The notes beneath the pieces were generated by a model. It made no database searches, had not been told where the DNA came from, and saw only the letters and a list, made by a program, of their open reading frames with translations. Positions 25,066 through 36,309 of a stretch of 64,000 bases of DNA are shown here, piece after piece (the stretch's first letter is position 1; each line of letters opens with the position of its first letter). The stretch lies in assembly GCA_027919835.1 (NCBI GenBank), contig JANVFP010000035.1:434001-498000 (forward strand). The letters run 5' to 3'. Position numbers and translations under genes: made by a program. This DNA comes from Lentinula raphanica (taxonomy: Eukaryota > Basidiomycota > Agaricomycetes > Agaricales > Omphalotaceae).

Positions 25066-28000
25066 CTATACAACATTATAGGACCCAATAGCACTAAGTA
25101 TCTGGACTAGAAAGCAATGAAAGATGCAGTCTTTCACATCGCGAGATGGCACCAATCCGTTGTCATGAGAAGCATCCAACAGCCTCAGGAGGTACGAAGC
25201 AGGAATTTGCATAACGCGGGTACAGGTCTTGAAGGAGATAGTCCCGTGCTCCAGAAGCATTGCTCTCTCATTTGCTCGATGATTCAGGAGGCTGAAGTAT
25301 GTAGCGTCGTCGTCGTCCACGAGCTTGATCTGAGAACAGGATATCAGTTTAATCATGATTGTTGTAATTGGAGGTGGCCACTTACCTCAATTGGTGCTCC
25401 ATCGGTAAAAATCTGAGGTGAACCCGTGGTCGCCCAGCAGAACATGCGCATGCGATAAGCTTTTTCTGAAGTGCCTTCTAGTGTCACAACATCGTCGAAA
25501 CGACCCTGCAGCTCTGTCATGAGCGAAGGACAAGGTAACCCAGAGCCCTCAAGGAACTCTCGGAATATGATTTCAATATCAAATCTGTCCCAGCCAGGAA
25601 TTCCTTCGCAGGCATCTCGAAGTGCGGTGCGAGTGGCCGCACAGATCGTATCGGTGTACTCCAGTCGGAGAGCATTGTAATTACCAGAAATGCGTGTTTC
25701 TAAGAGCGACAAAACAAACTCGCTTGTTCCACCGGAATAAGAAGCAGCAAGCTGTATTTGCATTGTATGTGAGACAACAGCTTCACTCGGAACTGAAGCT
25801 AACATACCTGAGACAAATCGAGATCAATAGATTTACAGGGAAGGAGGAGACCTTTGATGAATGCTTGAAAGTACGGATGATCAGTAGCGACAGGACCAAT
25901 TACGGCGTTGTGTAGCATTGTCCAGGATAGAGAGCGGTGATGTCTTTGTGAACGGCCGTGCAAAGCTGAGACCTAATCAAAGGTCAACAGAGGTTGATTA
26001 CACGTGTCTGTCACTCACTGGAAGATTATGATAGGTTGCAAAGTGTGGTTGAAAATCTGATAGATCATTGTCGGAATGGTCGAGGGTGATCCATCGATTG
26101 AGTATACGATACAGTTCGGGAAATTGTTCCATCACAAGGGGCTTCGTTAAAGACTTGAGGTTGCTCCCATTGAGAAGATAGACGAGAAGAAGAGGATTGA
26201 TATTCCCCGGATAACTCCCATGAACAAGTGATAATCCTATAGCGGCACCAAAAAGTGTGAGCTCGTTCTTCTTGGCTGGGGAGATGTCTGCAGCGGAGGA
26301 GATGGGCACAGTCGAGAGAGTCGTGTAGCCATCGATAACTTCAATCAGGAAATCATGGATATGACTGTCGAGCTTTGCCTTGAAAAAGAGGTCCAGGACC
26401 TCCTTCTCAACGCCGGGCCCTGAGGTTACATAGCTTTCAACGCCGTCATTGATAGCAATCCTAAATGAGAACGTGATGAGCATCGTGAAAAGATGAACGA
26501 TGATAAAGAACTCACAGCTGAAAATGTCGATGTTCTGAGAGAAGCGCCGTGAAATCTTCTTCGTTAATTGCACGTTGTACAAGAGCAATGTACGGAGCAA
26601 GCATGTTGTTGGGACTTTTGCCTTTGACGGAAAAACCCAGCGGTTCCGTGTCGATAGCGTTCCGAAGGTGCTCGTCAACAACCCAGAAAAGTCTCACTCT
26701 GTTGTAAAAAGTGTAATCTCCGGGTAGTGGTCGAACAGGTAGCCATCCTGCATCCCAAAGGGTTTCAGCCTCCTAAAGGCATGTATGAGCATTCTAGCCG
26801 AAGTCGTCATTGTGGATATCTTACCTCTAGAGCTGAATCTTCGGTTAACACATGTGTTCGGGACAAGGGGCTGTCACGTGCGCTTGATCCATGGTGCAAA
26901 GTTTCCGGATGAGTATTGCGAGAGTTAGACGGAGCGCTCTGAGTCACTGCATGGAATGGTGTTGACAAAGAAACAGTTGAAGGTGTGAGTGTGAACCTAC
27001 CAGGTAGAGTCTCAGAAGGATCGTTAAGCATCCGAGCTACGATTCCGGTTTCCTATAAGAAAAGTAGTCAGTACAGTGAAGTTGATTGCAATAGCATGCA
27101 TGCACACCTCGTCGTCTGAACCTGGATCATTCCTATTACATCCCAACTCGATCTCATCCTCGTCGAGGGCACTGCAGCCTTCATCCACAAATGCGTTGGT
27201 GTCCGAGCGAAATATGCCGTAGATACGTTTCGAAAGACAGAAATGTCTGGAGAGGGTATTGTCGGACCCGAGACCCTTCTCTGCTAGGTTGACCGTGAAC
27301 GAAACATTTGGAGATCGTATGACTACCCGGAGAAGGTTAGTGAGATGGCGAGACTGAAAGGGCAAACACGACTTACTTGTGTGAAGAACAAACTTCTTCG
27401 CATTGGTGATGACAAATTTCGCAACGCCGTAGTGGTCTGTGTTGAAAACAATATCCCGGAGAGTCATAGCTTCGGATTCTACCTTCCCCGGGCTCAATCG
27501 AGGGGTTTTTGCGTTGTTGTTGATGTTCCCTTTCCCGGAGAAGCGCAATAGCTGGATTGCGAGACGCTCGTGCCGATTGAAGAAAGATGACGTGTCATGA
27601 TTCTCGGGAAAGATCCAGCCATTTTGAGCCAGAGAAGAGTGTAGTGCTTCGAGTAGTTCTACGACTTTTGTATCGAGCGGAAGGTTATCGAATTCGTACA
27701 GGAGACTGATTGATCGAAGGACATGTTGAAATGCGTCACGATTCTGCAAATAGTGATGAAGTTCGAAATTGAGACCATGAGTCTATAATAATTCACATAA
27801 TCAGTATCGAGAGTTATATTGAAAGGAGGAAGACATACGTTGCATTCCTCCGGTGTGAGCCGTGGCGGATAAACTAGCACCACCAGGCTGACGACCTGAG
27901 TTCCATCATTTGCAGTTGCAACTACATCCTCAATCTTAGGTTGCTCGGCCGCTCCATAGAGACGAGGCGCCTTCTTTCCAGGCCCCCTCTTTCTCCTAGT

Positions 28001-28663
28001 AGTGGTCGTAGTGTGTCCCAGAGTTGAAGATGCATGTCCTAAACGATCACGATTGGCCTGCTGTATAGCAGTGATGCTTGGTGGGAGAGAAGTCGACGAC
28101 GATGAAGACGACGACGATGAAGAAGTCAAAAAAGAATGGGACGGTCCACTGTCCTGATTTCTAGCGGTCACCGACGAAAGCATTGATAAGGGGGAGATAT
28201 AATTCGAAACGGGTTGAATGGCATGCGACTGCGGGAGATTTGGATTCATAGTCGAAGGTAGCAAATTGGCCAAAGCCAGTGGAAAATTAAGATTGGGAGG
28301 TGCAGGAGCGGGAGCAGTTGACAGAGGGACCGGAGCGGGAGCAGCCGACAGAGGGACTGGAGCGGGAGCAGCCGACAGAGGGACTGGAGTGGGAGCAGCC
28401 GACAGAGGGACTGGTGCGGGGGCAACCGATGAAGGTACGGAAGCGGGAGCACTCAGCTCCAAAGGCCCGGGAGCTGCATGTGAAGCTGACAAGGGTGCAG
28501 AATTGGAAGAAACTGCTGGGAATTGGGGAAATTGTGGAGAGGATGCAGGCACGTTGGATGGTGCAGATTGCATTTGATTGTGCTGTAATAACTGGAGAAA
28601 GAGCTGAGGATTACTGGCGATGACTGTCTGCAACGATTGTTGCAGCCATTGCGAATGATCCAT
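25066..28663 (-). CDS. HECT-like E3 ubiquitin ligase, basidiomycete type
   Basis: Likely ubiquitin ligase whose C-terminal domain is a divergent HECT. From the ATG at 28663 (MDHSQWLQQSLQTVIASNP) come a long Ser/Pro/Ala-rich N terminus, a 9-residue repeat (PAPVPLSAA), a Ser run, and a conserved NRDRLGHASSTLGH then KRGPGKKAPRLYG block. The middle includes LLYEFDNLPLDTKVVELLEAL, PLLLVYLLNGSNLKSL and LNRWITLDHSDNDL. The C terminus has GRFDDVVTLEG, MRMFCWATTGSPQIFTDG and GTISFKTCTRVMQIPASYLL, whose TC followed by a downstream Pro matches the HECT catalytic-Cys loop. The final LSAIGSYNVV sits at the stop. About 1,000 residues in nine or more exons. The HECT call is by family resemblance; loss of catalytic activity is possible. 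Confidence 0.7.
28305..28420 (-). repeat. 27-bp coding minisatellite in the HECT-like gene
   Basis: About four near-identical 27-bp units in frame, each encoding PAPVPLSAA or a one-residue variant, within the disordered N-terminal region. They keep frame, so copy-number change would alter linker length only. Confidence 0.85.
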
Positions 28664-29606
28664 ATTTCTATGTAACAACTACGTATCAGTTCTGTTGAGG
28701 CAGGAATAAACACGACTTACAATTGGCAAAAGAGCGACAAAAGAGTGACAAAAGAGGGAAAAAGAAAGGGGGAAAGAAATGAAGATGCAGGCAACAGAGA
28801 ATGGAGAGTTTTATGCGTCGAAGGGGATGGTATTAGCATTTTTACTGGCATGTAGATCCGGGGAGTTGCAAATGCTGGTACGAGCTTGTACAGGTCAAAA
28901 GCGCTCAACAATAGACGCCGTGTTCACATGTTGTGGTCTGCTGAATTCATCCGCTCATCTTAGTGCTGTTTCAGACAGTGATGAAGCAGTTTGTGGAGCG
29001 GACAAAACCTGAGTATATAGTGGTTGAGGTCCCAGTGAACGTCTACATATGTAGAGTATATGTCAACAAGGGATGGTAAAGCCAATGTCTAATACCCAGC
29101 AGTTACGCCCGCAAGTCGGATCCAATCCGAGAAAATCCGAAGTCAGAGATATCGAGTCGCATGATACGGAACAATCCGAGTCAGTCCAAGTAAACATTTT
29201 GTCCCAAAATTGATGTCATAGTCCTCCTATTGACGTAGGAGGAGCTGTGACAAAGGGTCCGCCACAACCGACGTACTAACCTGATAACAATGCCCAAAGA
29301 TTTCTATGCTTTCTTCCCTTTCCTGAACAATTCTGTTCGAGTTACTGGTCCTAACACTTACATTCTGCCTAGCGATCCAAAGGAGCTGCCGCTAAAGTCT
29401 GTACCTCTTGACAATGTTGTGGAGGAGGTTCCGCCACAATCGCGTTCAGAAAATACCTTCGATTCCACTTCAATGTACCTAGAGTGGTTTGAGTGGTCAT
29501 ACGTTGAGTAGGCATCCTCCATTCTTGACACGGATTCCTGCTATAAAAGAGGCCAGAATTCCTGTTTTTTTTTCTCCCAAGGCATTCACCACTGCTGAGA
29601 TCCACA
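28664..29606. other. Intergenic, promoters of the HECT-like and Cys-rich genes
   Basis: About 940 bp between divergent starts. It has a perfect 8-bp stem hairpin at 29222-29243 (TCCTCCTA, 6-nt loop, TAGGAGGA), several TCCGA/TCGGA words around 29115-29190, and a TATA box for the Cys-rich gene (listed separately). An open frame at 29290-29511 encodes 73 residues with no recognisable motif. I do not call it a gene. Confidence 0.5.
29542..29548 (+). promoter_or_regulatory. TATA box of the Cys-rich secreted-protein gene
   Basis: TATAAAA within GCTATAAAAGAGG, 59-65 bp upstream of the ATG at 29607. A T-rich stretch (TGTTTTTTTTTCTCCC) follows. This is typical of strongly expressed small secreted-protein genes in fungi. 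Confidence 0.6.
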
Positions 29607-30013
29607 ATGTACTTCCTCACTTTGAAAGCTCTTGCTCTGGCCTCCATCTCTGTTGTCTCTGCGTCGCTTCTTATGGAGCGTCAGCTGTCTTGCTTGGCTG
29701 AACCATGTACAAGCAACAGTGACTGCGACTGCACGGGTTACAGTTGTGAAGTGATTCTTGTGCGTCATCGTCTCACTCTCCGAATTGATCTGTGCATCAG
29801 GAACTGACTGTTCATTGAAGGGAATTTGCTTGCCTGATACATGCACTGGCACAACGGTAGGAGATCCCTGCGTTGAGGTCGACGACATCGTCGATACCTG
29901 TTGCCCAGACTTGACATGCGTTGCCAATGTATGTTTTTCGTTACTCCTTCCACATTCAAAGAACAAATCTCAAAGTGAAATAGGTCACTGGAATCATTGG
30001 TACGTGCCAGTGA
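29607..30013 (+). CDS. Small secreted cysteine-rich protein, 12 Cys
   Basis: Predicted secreted protein of about 90 residues. MYFLTLKALALASISVVSAS is a clear signal peptide. Three exons: the first intron (about 29761-29820) fits best with donor GTGCGT and an acceptor at TTGAAG, joining SCEVIL to GICLPDTC. The second (about 29930-29983) joins CVAN to VTGIIGTCQ, and the stop is at 30013. Twelve cysteines follow the signal peptide, including the CC pair in DTCCPDLTC, a spacing like cystine-knot or effector-like small secreted proteins. No enzymatic motif is present. A role in surface, defence or host interaction is possible but unsupported. The first splice site is the least certain part. Confidence 0.7.
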
Positions 30014-30566
30014 AGGAGCAGTCATGTTATATGATCATCCTACATGGTGGCGATGTTCTGTAGTTCCGGAGTTATTTTTCAATGCCTTTGGCATGTACAA
30101 GGGATTCAACTCTCTTGAATGTTTTCGTTGTCGTACCCAGAAAATGTAAAAAAGAAACACGTTTTGGAATGAAAGCTTTCTTCCTAGTTATTTCGCTAAG
30201 TTTGTGCTCCCTTCACTCTCGGTCTTGTCTGCCAGCTGCCATGAATGCTTTTTATACATGCAAGAAGCGACGAAAATGCCCCACTGGCATGCCCCCCCTC
30301 ACCCCTCCCATGATCCGATGCACTGATTCTTTGAGCACTGAGTTCAAAATAGAATCATCATAGAGAAAAGACGGTACTCCGACGCTGCTCTAGTGATCAG
30401 ATTATCGATCCCTTTACTCGAATTATACAGCAAAACGAAGTAACATACATGGTCTAACAAATGGTCTTTCTGACCTTAGTACGCTCCTCATCACCGATGA
30501 CAACAGCTCCAGGAGGAATTCTATGCACGACAGAGGCCGACTCTATATTCTATTACACGAGCACAA
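30014..30566. other. Intergenic, between convergent genes
   Basis: About 550 bp, somewhat T-rich, with a C-rich patch near 30292-30308. Nothing gene-like is recognised. Confidence 0.5.
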
Positions 30567-31887
30567 TCAGTTGATCTTCCTCGCACCTTCCATACCTTTC
30601 CTGAGTATGTCTAAAGCCTCTAAGTTTTCTTTCCTCCGCAACTCAAGAGCACCACCCATTGCCATTTCCCACCATCGCTCCCCTTCCGGGACCTCCTTCC
30701 AGCCGCCTTTCAGAAACGTTTGCAATTTCTTGATACTCCCACCATGAAGCTTCGACGTGATCGCTTTGACCTTGGCCCAATGCGGGGGTGGATTCGCCCG
30801 AGAATACGGTTCGCGGGCAAGGTTATCAGAACTTGTGATTCCATCGAGGGAAACTGACGGAGGGGGTACACAAAGCCCGTTGACCGCAAAAACCACAGCA
30901 GGAGGCACCGTAATGCGACCCATTTTGAAACACATCTGGGACACAGTTATCGTGTGTAGGGTAGCACCGTCCGGTTCCTCGGTTGCAAGTAATCTTGATG
31001 CCAGCTTATCCATGTCTGTGGGGGACATCGGTTTCGTACCCTCCACTGGCGTACTGGCCATGGAAACTCCACTCGAGCTGATTGGGGCATGGAAGAAAGT
31101 TGGAGAGTTAGGCTCCGTACCTTCTCGTTTTGACCGTGGAGGGTCCTTATTCTTGACCTGACGCTTGGAAACAAAACGACACACGATATAGATCTAGCAG
31201 CGAGCATGGTCAGAGAGCTGGGAATACAGAAGATGTGGAACCGTACCCATTTCTCGTCCCAAGCTTCAAGAGTCACCCTTACTTCATATTTGGCCAAGAT
31301 CGGAATTTCGCGGACGAATTGGAAATGTGTCCCAGCCAAAGGGATGACTCCGCCAGCGATGAGGAATTTAGGTAAGAGTTGACAAGCAAGTTTGAACCTT
31401 GCGGCGTCGAGAGCCTGTCGAATCGGTCATTTGGGTTGGCAGAAGTATTGGTGGTCAGCATCAGACGAACCTTTGCATAACTGGAGTTACTCAAGTGAAA
31501 GTTGTAGTCGCTCTCATCGATACCTGGCATGTATGATCAGAAAACATTCATCCGAACATTCAAATTCACTCACTGGCCCAAGATCGAAATACTGTGGATT
31601 GAAAGGGAGTTGCTCCGACTGGTGTTAGAGCGTCAATCCAACGGTCAAACGCCTCCTCCTTTGCAGATTGAGACAGAAAGACGGATTTCACTTTGAAAAC
31701 GAGGTGCGAAGTCCAGATATAGATCAAAGGTCTGAAAATCCGAACTGAAAAGACTCTTCTGAGATCCGAATGTGGTCCTGGCGCTTGAGGAGAAGTACTT
31801 ACAGTGCCAGACTGTAGGGAAAGCGCGTATGTTGAGCAAGAGGATGATAGCAAGCAGCCATTTCGTGAGGTGTGCCAGCAGTTCCAT
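30567..31887 (-). CDS. Hotdog-fold thioesterase-like protein (THEM6 type), membrane-anchored
   Basis: Putative acyl-CoA thioesterase of the 4HBT/THEM6 group, probably on the ER membrane. The N terminus (MELLAHLTKWLLAIILLLNI) is a membrane anchor, followed by RAFPTVWH and, after splicing, RPLIYIWTSHLVFKV. The hotdog core shows DESDYNFHLSNSSYAK, matching the family's D-x-N/D-x-H-x-SNS loop, then LDAARFKLACQLLPKFL and GGVIPLAGTHFQFVREIP, with ILAKYEVRVTLEAWDEKW ending the core. A long extra C-terminal region (PPPHWAKVKAITSKLHGGS, EGERWWEMAMGGALE) is typical of basidiomycete members. Five or so exons; about 380 residues. The substrate is unknown. Confidence 0.75.
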
Positions 31888-32140
31888 TTGTGAGGGGATT
31901 TGGACGTTATAGGCTGCTCAAATGCGCAGCTAGATGACACGACTGTCGTCGGTGGACGCGAAGAAAGATAAAGAGATTAAACGCCCAAAAAATTGTGTTT
32001 ACGTAACAAACTAGATCTTTTTTGGGGCGCGACCGTGACGCCACGGCAAGCTTGCAGGAAAGCAAAAACAGTACAGTAGCAAACTCTACAAGTCTAAGTG
32101 CACAAAGAATTTATATCGGTAACACGCGAATCCTTTCGGC

Positions 32141-33376
32141 TCAAGCATGTCCAAGACTCAAGGCTTCTTGAACAGTCTTCTCGCCTTTCACCACAGCCTG
32201 TACTACGGGAAGCGCGTTGGAGAAATCGGAGAACAGGATATGTTGGATGCCGAGTCTAGTGCAGTATGCCGCCAGATCGTTCTCCCCGTATTCTTTCTCC
32301 TTGACGAACAGTACGTCGGCATGCTTTGCTGCAGACATGTCTATAGCCGTCACCCCATGCAGATCAGACTATTGATTCGAGGGCAAAAGATAGTTTATAC
32401 ACTGACCTGATACGCCATCCCCAAAGAAGAAAAGGGTTGGAGGGTTCTCTAATCTGCGATAGGGTAAGATGGCTTGAGATTTGTCATGACCGAATCCACT
32501 ATGAAAACAATCAGCAAAACCGGGACCCATCGCGAGGTAACCTAAGGTAAACAACTCGCCTGGAAGGGTGTCTAAACTTGATTCCCCATGTGCCGTCAGG
32601 CTTGAGATCAACATCATTCGAGATGATCTCGATCTCGTTGGCGGATTCCTCTCCAACGAGATTAGTAAGGACAGCACGGATAGTTGGCGTCATTCCACTA
32701 TGGAGCTATGAGGATCAATAGATGATGTTGTTTTCCTCGAGCGAACCTGGAAACGATGATGACCGGTATATCATTGGCTTTGCACCAGGCATAAAACTCT
32801 CTGAAACCCGGGTCTAGTTTGATGTCTGGAAGGAGAATCTAATGAGTCTCGTCTTTGGAAACGTCGGGATGAAATAGCAAACTCTTTCGTAAAATTTCTT
32901 TGCATTCTTCGAACGAGTGTCCGTTGGCAACAACGCTGGCCAGCATCTCACGGAAAGCGTCTCTGCCGGCATCACCTCAAGCTCGGGATGGGTCCAGAGT
33001 TGGATGTATTCACTCACCTAAAGGTCGTTCGTTCATGCAATACATCTATATTCAGCTCCCGTCTTTTATCCCGGCCAAAACCCAGATTATCCGTCATATC
33101 TTTTTGATTTGCATCGACGTTGCATCAGCAAAGATGTTGACGAGAAAAGGCCCGGAAGTGCGTTGTCAATCCACAATCAATGCCTGCGGCTAAAAGACCC
33201 ACAATCGTTGGAATCGTACGTGGTGATTGTGCCATCCCTGTAGAGTCGGACCACGTTGAACGCGTATCTATGTTCATCAGAAGGTTGTATTCTCACCAAT
33301 CTGAGAGCACAACAAATCTTTTGTCTTTGTAGATCGGCGGATAAGGCAGTGTGCTTTCGGGTACAGCGTCGCCCAT
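32141..33376 (-). CDS. HAD-superfamily phosphatase, Pyp1/YNL010W-like (polyol phosphatase)
   Basis: Cytosolic phosphatase of the phosphoserine-phosphatase-like HAD group. The yeast relative Ynl010w/Pyp1 dephosphorylates sugar alcohol phosphates. The start at 33376 reads MGDAVPESTLPYPPIYKDKR, then FVVLSDW, spliced to DGTITTYDSND: together SDWDGT is the catalytic DxD motif. Later exons give LDPGFREFYAWCKANDIPVI with IVSSGM (motif II Ser), GFGHDKSQAI (motif III Lys) and FFFGDGVSD, then DMSAAKHADVLFVKE (motif IV). The order and spacing match the yeast protein end to end. Six or more exons; about 270 residues, stop at 32141. It sits beside myo-inositol oxygenase, which may be meaningful. Confidence 0.82.
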
Positions 33377-33670
33377 GTTGGTGGTCGAAGTAAACGTCGA
33401 AGTTTGAACGAACGTTCGGTCCTACATTTTTTTCATCCATATCTGATCTAATCTATTATGTACTTGTTATCTTATCTCTACACGGCTGGAATCGAACATG
33501 CCTGGTGAATCAGAATAGTTTCAATCACATACATAGGACATTACGAGGAATATTATAGATAAAGAGCGGAAGAGTAGGATAGTAATGTATCGAAAGCCAA
33601 TTACAAAACAAATTAGTTCCAGTATTGGTGAAAATAAAGAAATGAGAAAGAGTTTCAATAAGTTAAAAGT

Positions 33671-34982
33671 CTACCAGTCAAGGACAGGAGGGAAGAATTT
33701 TGCGATAAGACCCTCGTAGTACGGACGAAGCTTAGCAGGATCGCAGCTGCCATCACTCTTGCTATACAGATCGTAGGGATTGAACGCTCGCACAGCTTCG
33801 AGATACTTGTGATCTTTTTCGTTCATCAAGTGAGCGTAAGCACCCTCCCGGTGCCAAGGGTAGAAGCTGTGGTAACGAATCATGGCGAGACCTTCCTCGG
33901 GAAGCGAGCTTTGATCCTTGAGGACATGATACAAGTACTATCCAGTTAAAAAAGTACGACTTGGAGTGAGACCGAAGTGCGCGGGAGGACATGAAACGCG
34001 ATTTCACACTCACCTCATCATGGCCCCAGGATAACATAACATTGTCGAGCCCACAGTGTGGTTGGTAGATTCCATACTCAGAACTATACATTGCATCCTG
34101 GGAGTCTGGGTTACCCTCGAAAGTGTGAGGATAAATAATCTTTTCCGAAAACTTGCATCCAACCACGAAGGTGTCCTACGTGACATATCAGTCAAATCAC
34201 ATTGATCTTAGGGGAGCGAATACGCTTTCACGACTTACTCCCACCACGTCCCACTGTCCTTGAGATCCGAACATGAACAAGAGCTTCCCTAGATCGTGGA
34301 CGAGACCTGTGACCTAGTAAAAGGAGGAACAAGTCAGTTTTCAGTTAGTGCGGGCGAGGTAGCGACGAGCTACACGAGCCCTTACCTGCATCCACTCTGG
34401 TTTACCATCCCGGCGGATAGCTTCCGCTGTCTGTAGTAAGTGTTCAATTTGAGACAGATCGGTCTGGAAAGCGGCAAGGCTTGTCAGTCCAGCCATGTGG
34501 GAAGAGCGGCACAACATAACGCCAAGGCTCACGTCAGGATCTGATTCATCTACAAGGGTGTTGAGCATCTCCATTGCCTCCCATACACCCATTCGAGCGC
34601 GTTTCTTGTTCTTGAACTCGACCCGAGCCTTAATGTTGAACTCGACAGTCTGCTTTTCTGCAATTGAATGGACCCAGACGAAGGAATGAACGGATGGGTT
34701 GACACGTATGTGGCACTAGGTACGTACCATGCTGCTCTTTGTAGAAATTCTTCACTCTGTCACAAGCAGCATCGTAGTCTCGAAATTGTGTCTTGTCTTT
34801 CTCCTGGTCGAAAGCGGACTGTTCGTTCCATTTTGATTTGAGTACGTTGACTGTGACACGAAGAGTTTGGGTCAGTTCCGGAAGCATATAGTTGGAAACA
34901 TATAGCACAGCGCACCGTGGTCAATGGCGTCAGACGTCTCGTCGAGAGCACGACCGGCGTTTGCACTTAGGACAGTAGGCAT
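33671..34982 (-). CDS. MIOX: myo-Inositol oxygenase
   Basis: Non-haem di-iron enzyme that cleaves myo-inositol with O2 to D-glucuronate, the first step of inositol catabolism. The start at 34982 ([18 protein letters not shown]) is followed by [19 protein letters not shown] and [20 protein letters not shown] with the DESDPD block. Next come [10 protein letters not shown] (HD iron ligands), [14 protein letters not shown] (His ligand), [17 protein letters not shown] and [11 protein letters not shown]. The protein ends PPVLDW, the usual MIOX C terminus (stop at 33671). About 320 residues over seven exons. All iron-binding and substrate-loop motifs I can place are intact. Confidence 0.93.
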
Positions 34983-36309
34983 AGTGTAAATATTAAGTAG
35001 AGGATGTTAGAGTGGTGACGAGGGAGACTCGGAGCTCAGAGGATGAGAAGGGAGAAAGAAAGAAAGAGAAATAAAGCGAATAAAACTCCGGTGGTCCCTT
35101 TTGTACTGTCAAAATGAATGTTCGTCAACTGTCGAGATCGTATGTGGAAGACCCCGACGATCCTGATAAAAATTGGTTTGAATTGCTGTTACCAAGAAGG
35201 ATCTTGCCGTTCACCACAAAGAAAATTTTCATGAACCGCGATCGTGTTATGATTTCCACAAAGCCAAAAAGCAATCGTGACTCGAGTGTTATGTGATAGA
35301 TATAGTTATATCCATTCATTCACAGAATTGCAGTGCCCATCGACCGGTCGGAGTGGTGTGGTGTTGGAGAAAGAGAGTGATGCACGGAGAATGTATAAAA
35401 TTTTCCGCCACGTGTTGTTGTTGAATGCACCATGCACACCAAAGGTTAATAGTAAAAGCTGTGTAACACAGTAGGTCCCTGAACGTGCAATGCTTGAGGT
35501 AATGAACTTCTCGTAGATTAACCATGATGACAGAGATATGAGCTGCGTGCATTGTACACACTATTTCTCTCTTCTTCATTCTTCATGCACAAAGTCAAAG
35601 AGCTTCCTTCGCACTGAGAATAAGAACCACCATGGGTCACCACAGAACGCGCGTTTCATCTCCCGATGGGTAACTCTCGAGCGTGCGGAATCGGAATACT
35701 GAATGAAGGTTCATTCAATCATCAATGGGGATTATTGCAATGCCCTTTGCCCATTGCCCTCTGCAGTTCCTGAGACGCTTCAAGTATCTTCCACATATAC
35801 TTATCTGTATCGTAACAATCTTGTGAAGGGGGGTTTTGTGGATATTTGATGCACAGAGACGTGCAGGGATGTGCAAAGATGTACGAGAATGAACATCACA
35901 TCAAGCCACACCGGAAAGGCAGAGAACAGTAGAGGTGACAGTGGTGACCACCGGAAACTCTGGATAACACTAGTCTGATCGATTTACCTGCTTTGGGGAT
36001 ACGAGACCATGCATAACTGTCGTCGGAACTGATGAGTAGGCGATATCGGGCTGGACGAGGCTGGACGATGACTCGATGACTCGAAAACAGATCCGAGCCA
36101 CCCCGCATTCAGCCAAGCGATCGATGTACTCAGAGGTAATTTTGGCAACTTACGCAGAATCCGAGATCTGTTTCCACGCGATTTGAGTCAAAACCAAAGA
36201 GCCTACAAACGCCTGGAAATGTCTGTGTCATAGAAGCATCTTACTACGATAGCGCAATCAGATAGTTCATAACGATATGATTCTTTCCCGTGTTCGTGAG
36301 ATCTTTGTA
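34983..36309. other. 1.3-kb intergenic region
   Basis: Between the MIOX start and the aldo-keto reductase stop. It contains the MIOX promoter with a purine-rich run (AGAAAGAAAGAGAAATAAA near 35056) and a CACGTG E-box-like core near 35410 (GCCACGTGTTG). No gene found: open frames are short and lack motifs. Confidence 0.5.

Noticed and set aside
28218..28577. Long open frames opposite the N-terminal repeat of the HECT-like gene
   Set aside because: They are shadows of a GC-rich in-frame 27-bp repeat; the minus-strand reading is supported by splicing and family blocks.
29290..29511. 73-residue open frame (MPKDFYAFFPFLNN...) upstream of the Cys-rich gene
   Set aside because: No motif, no splice support, and it runs into the promoter and close to the TATA box of the next gene.
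33470..33560. tRNA-like TTCGATTCC box on the minus strand
   Set aside because: The bases on each side do not pair as a T-arm and no acceptor or anticodon stem is formed.
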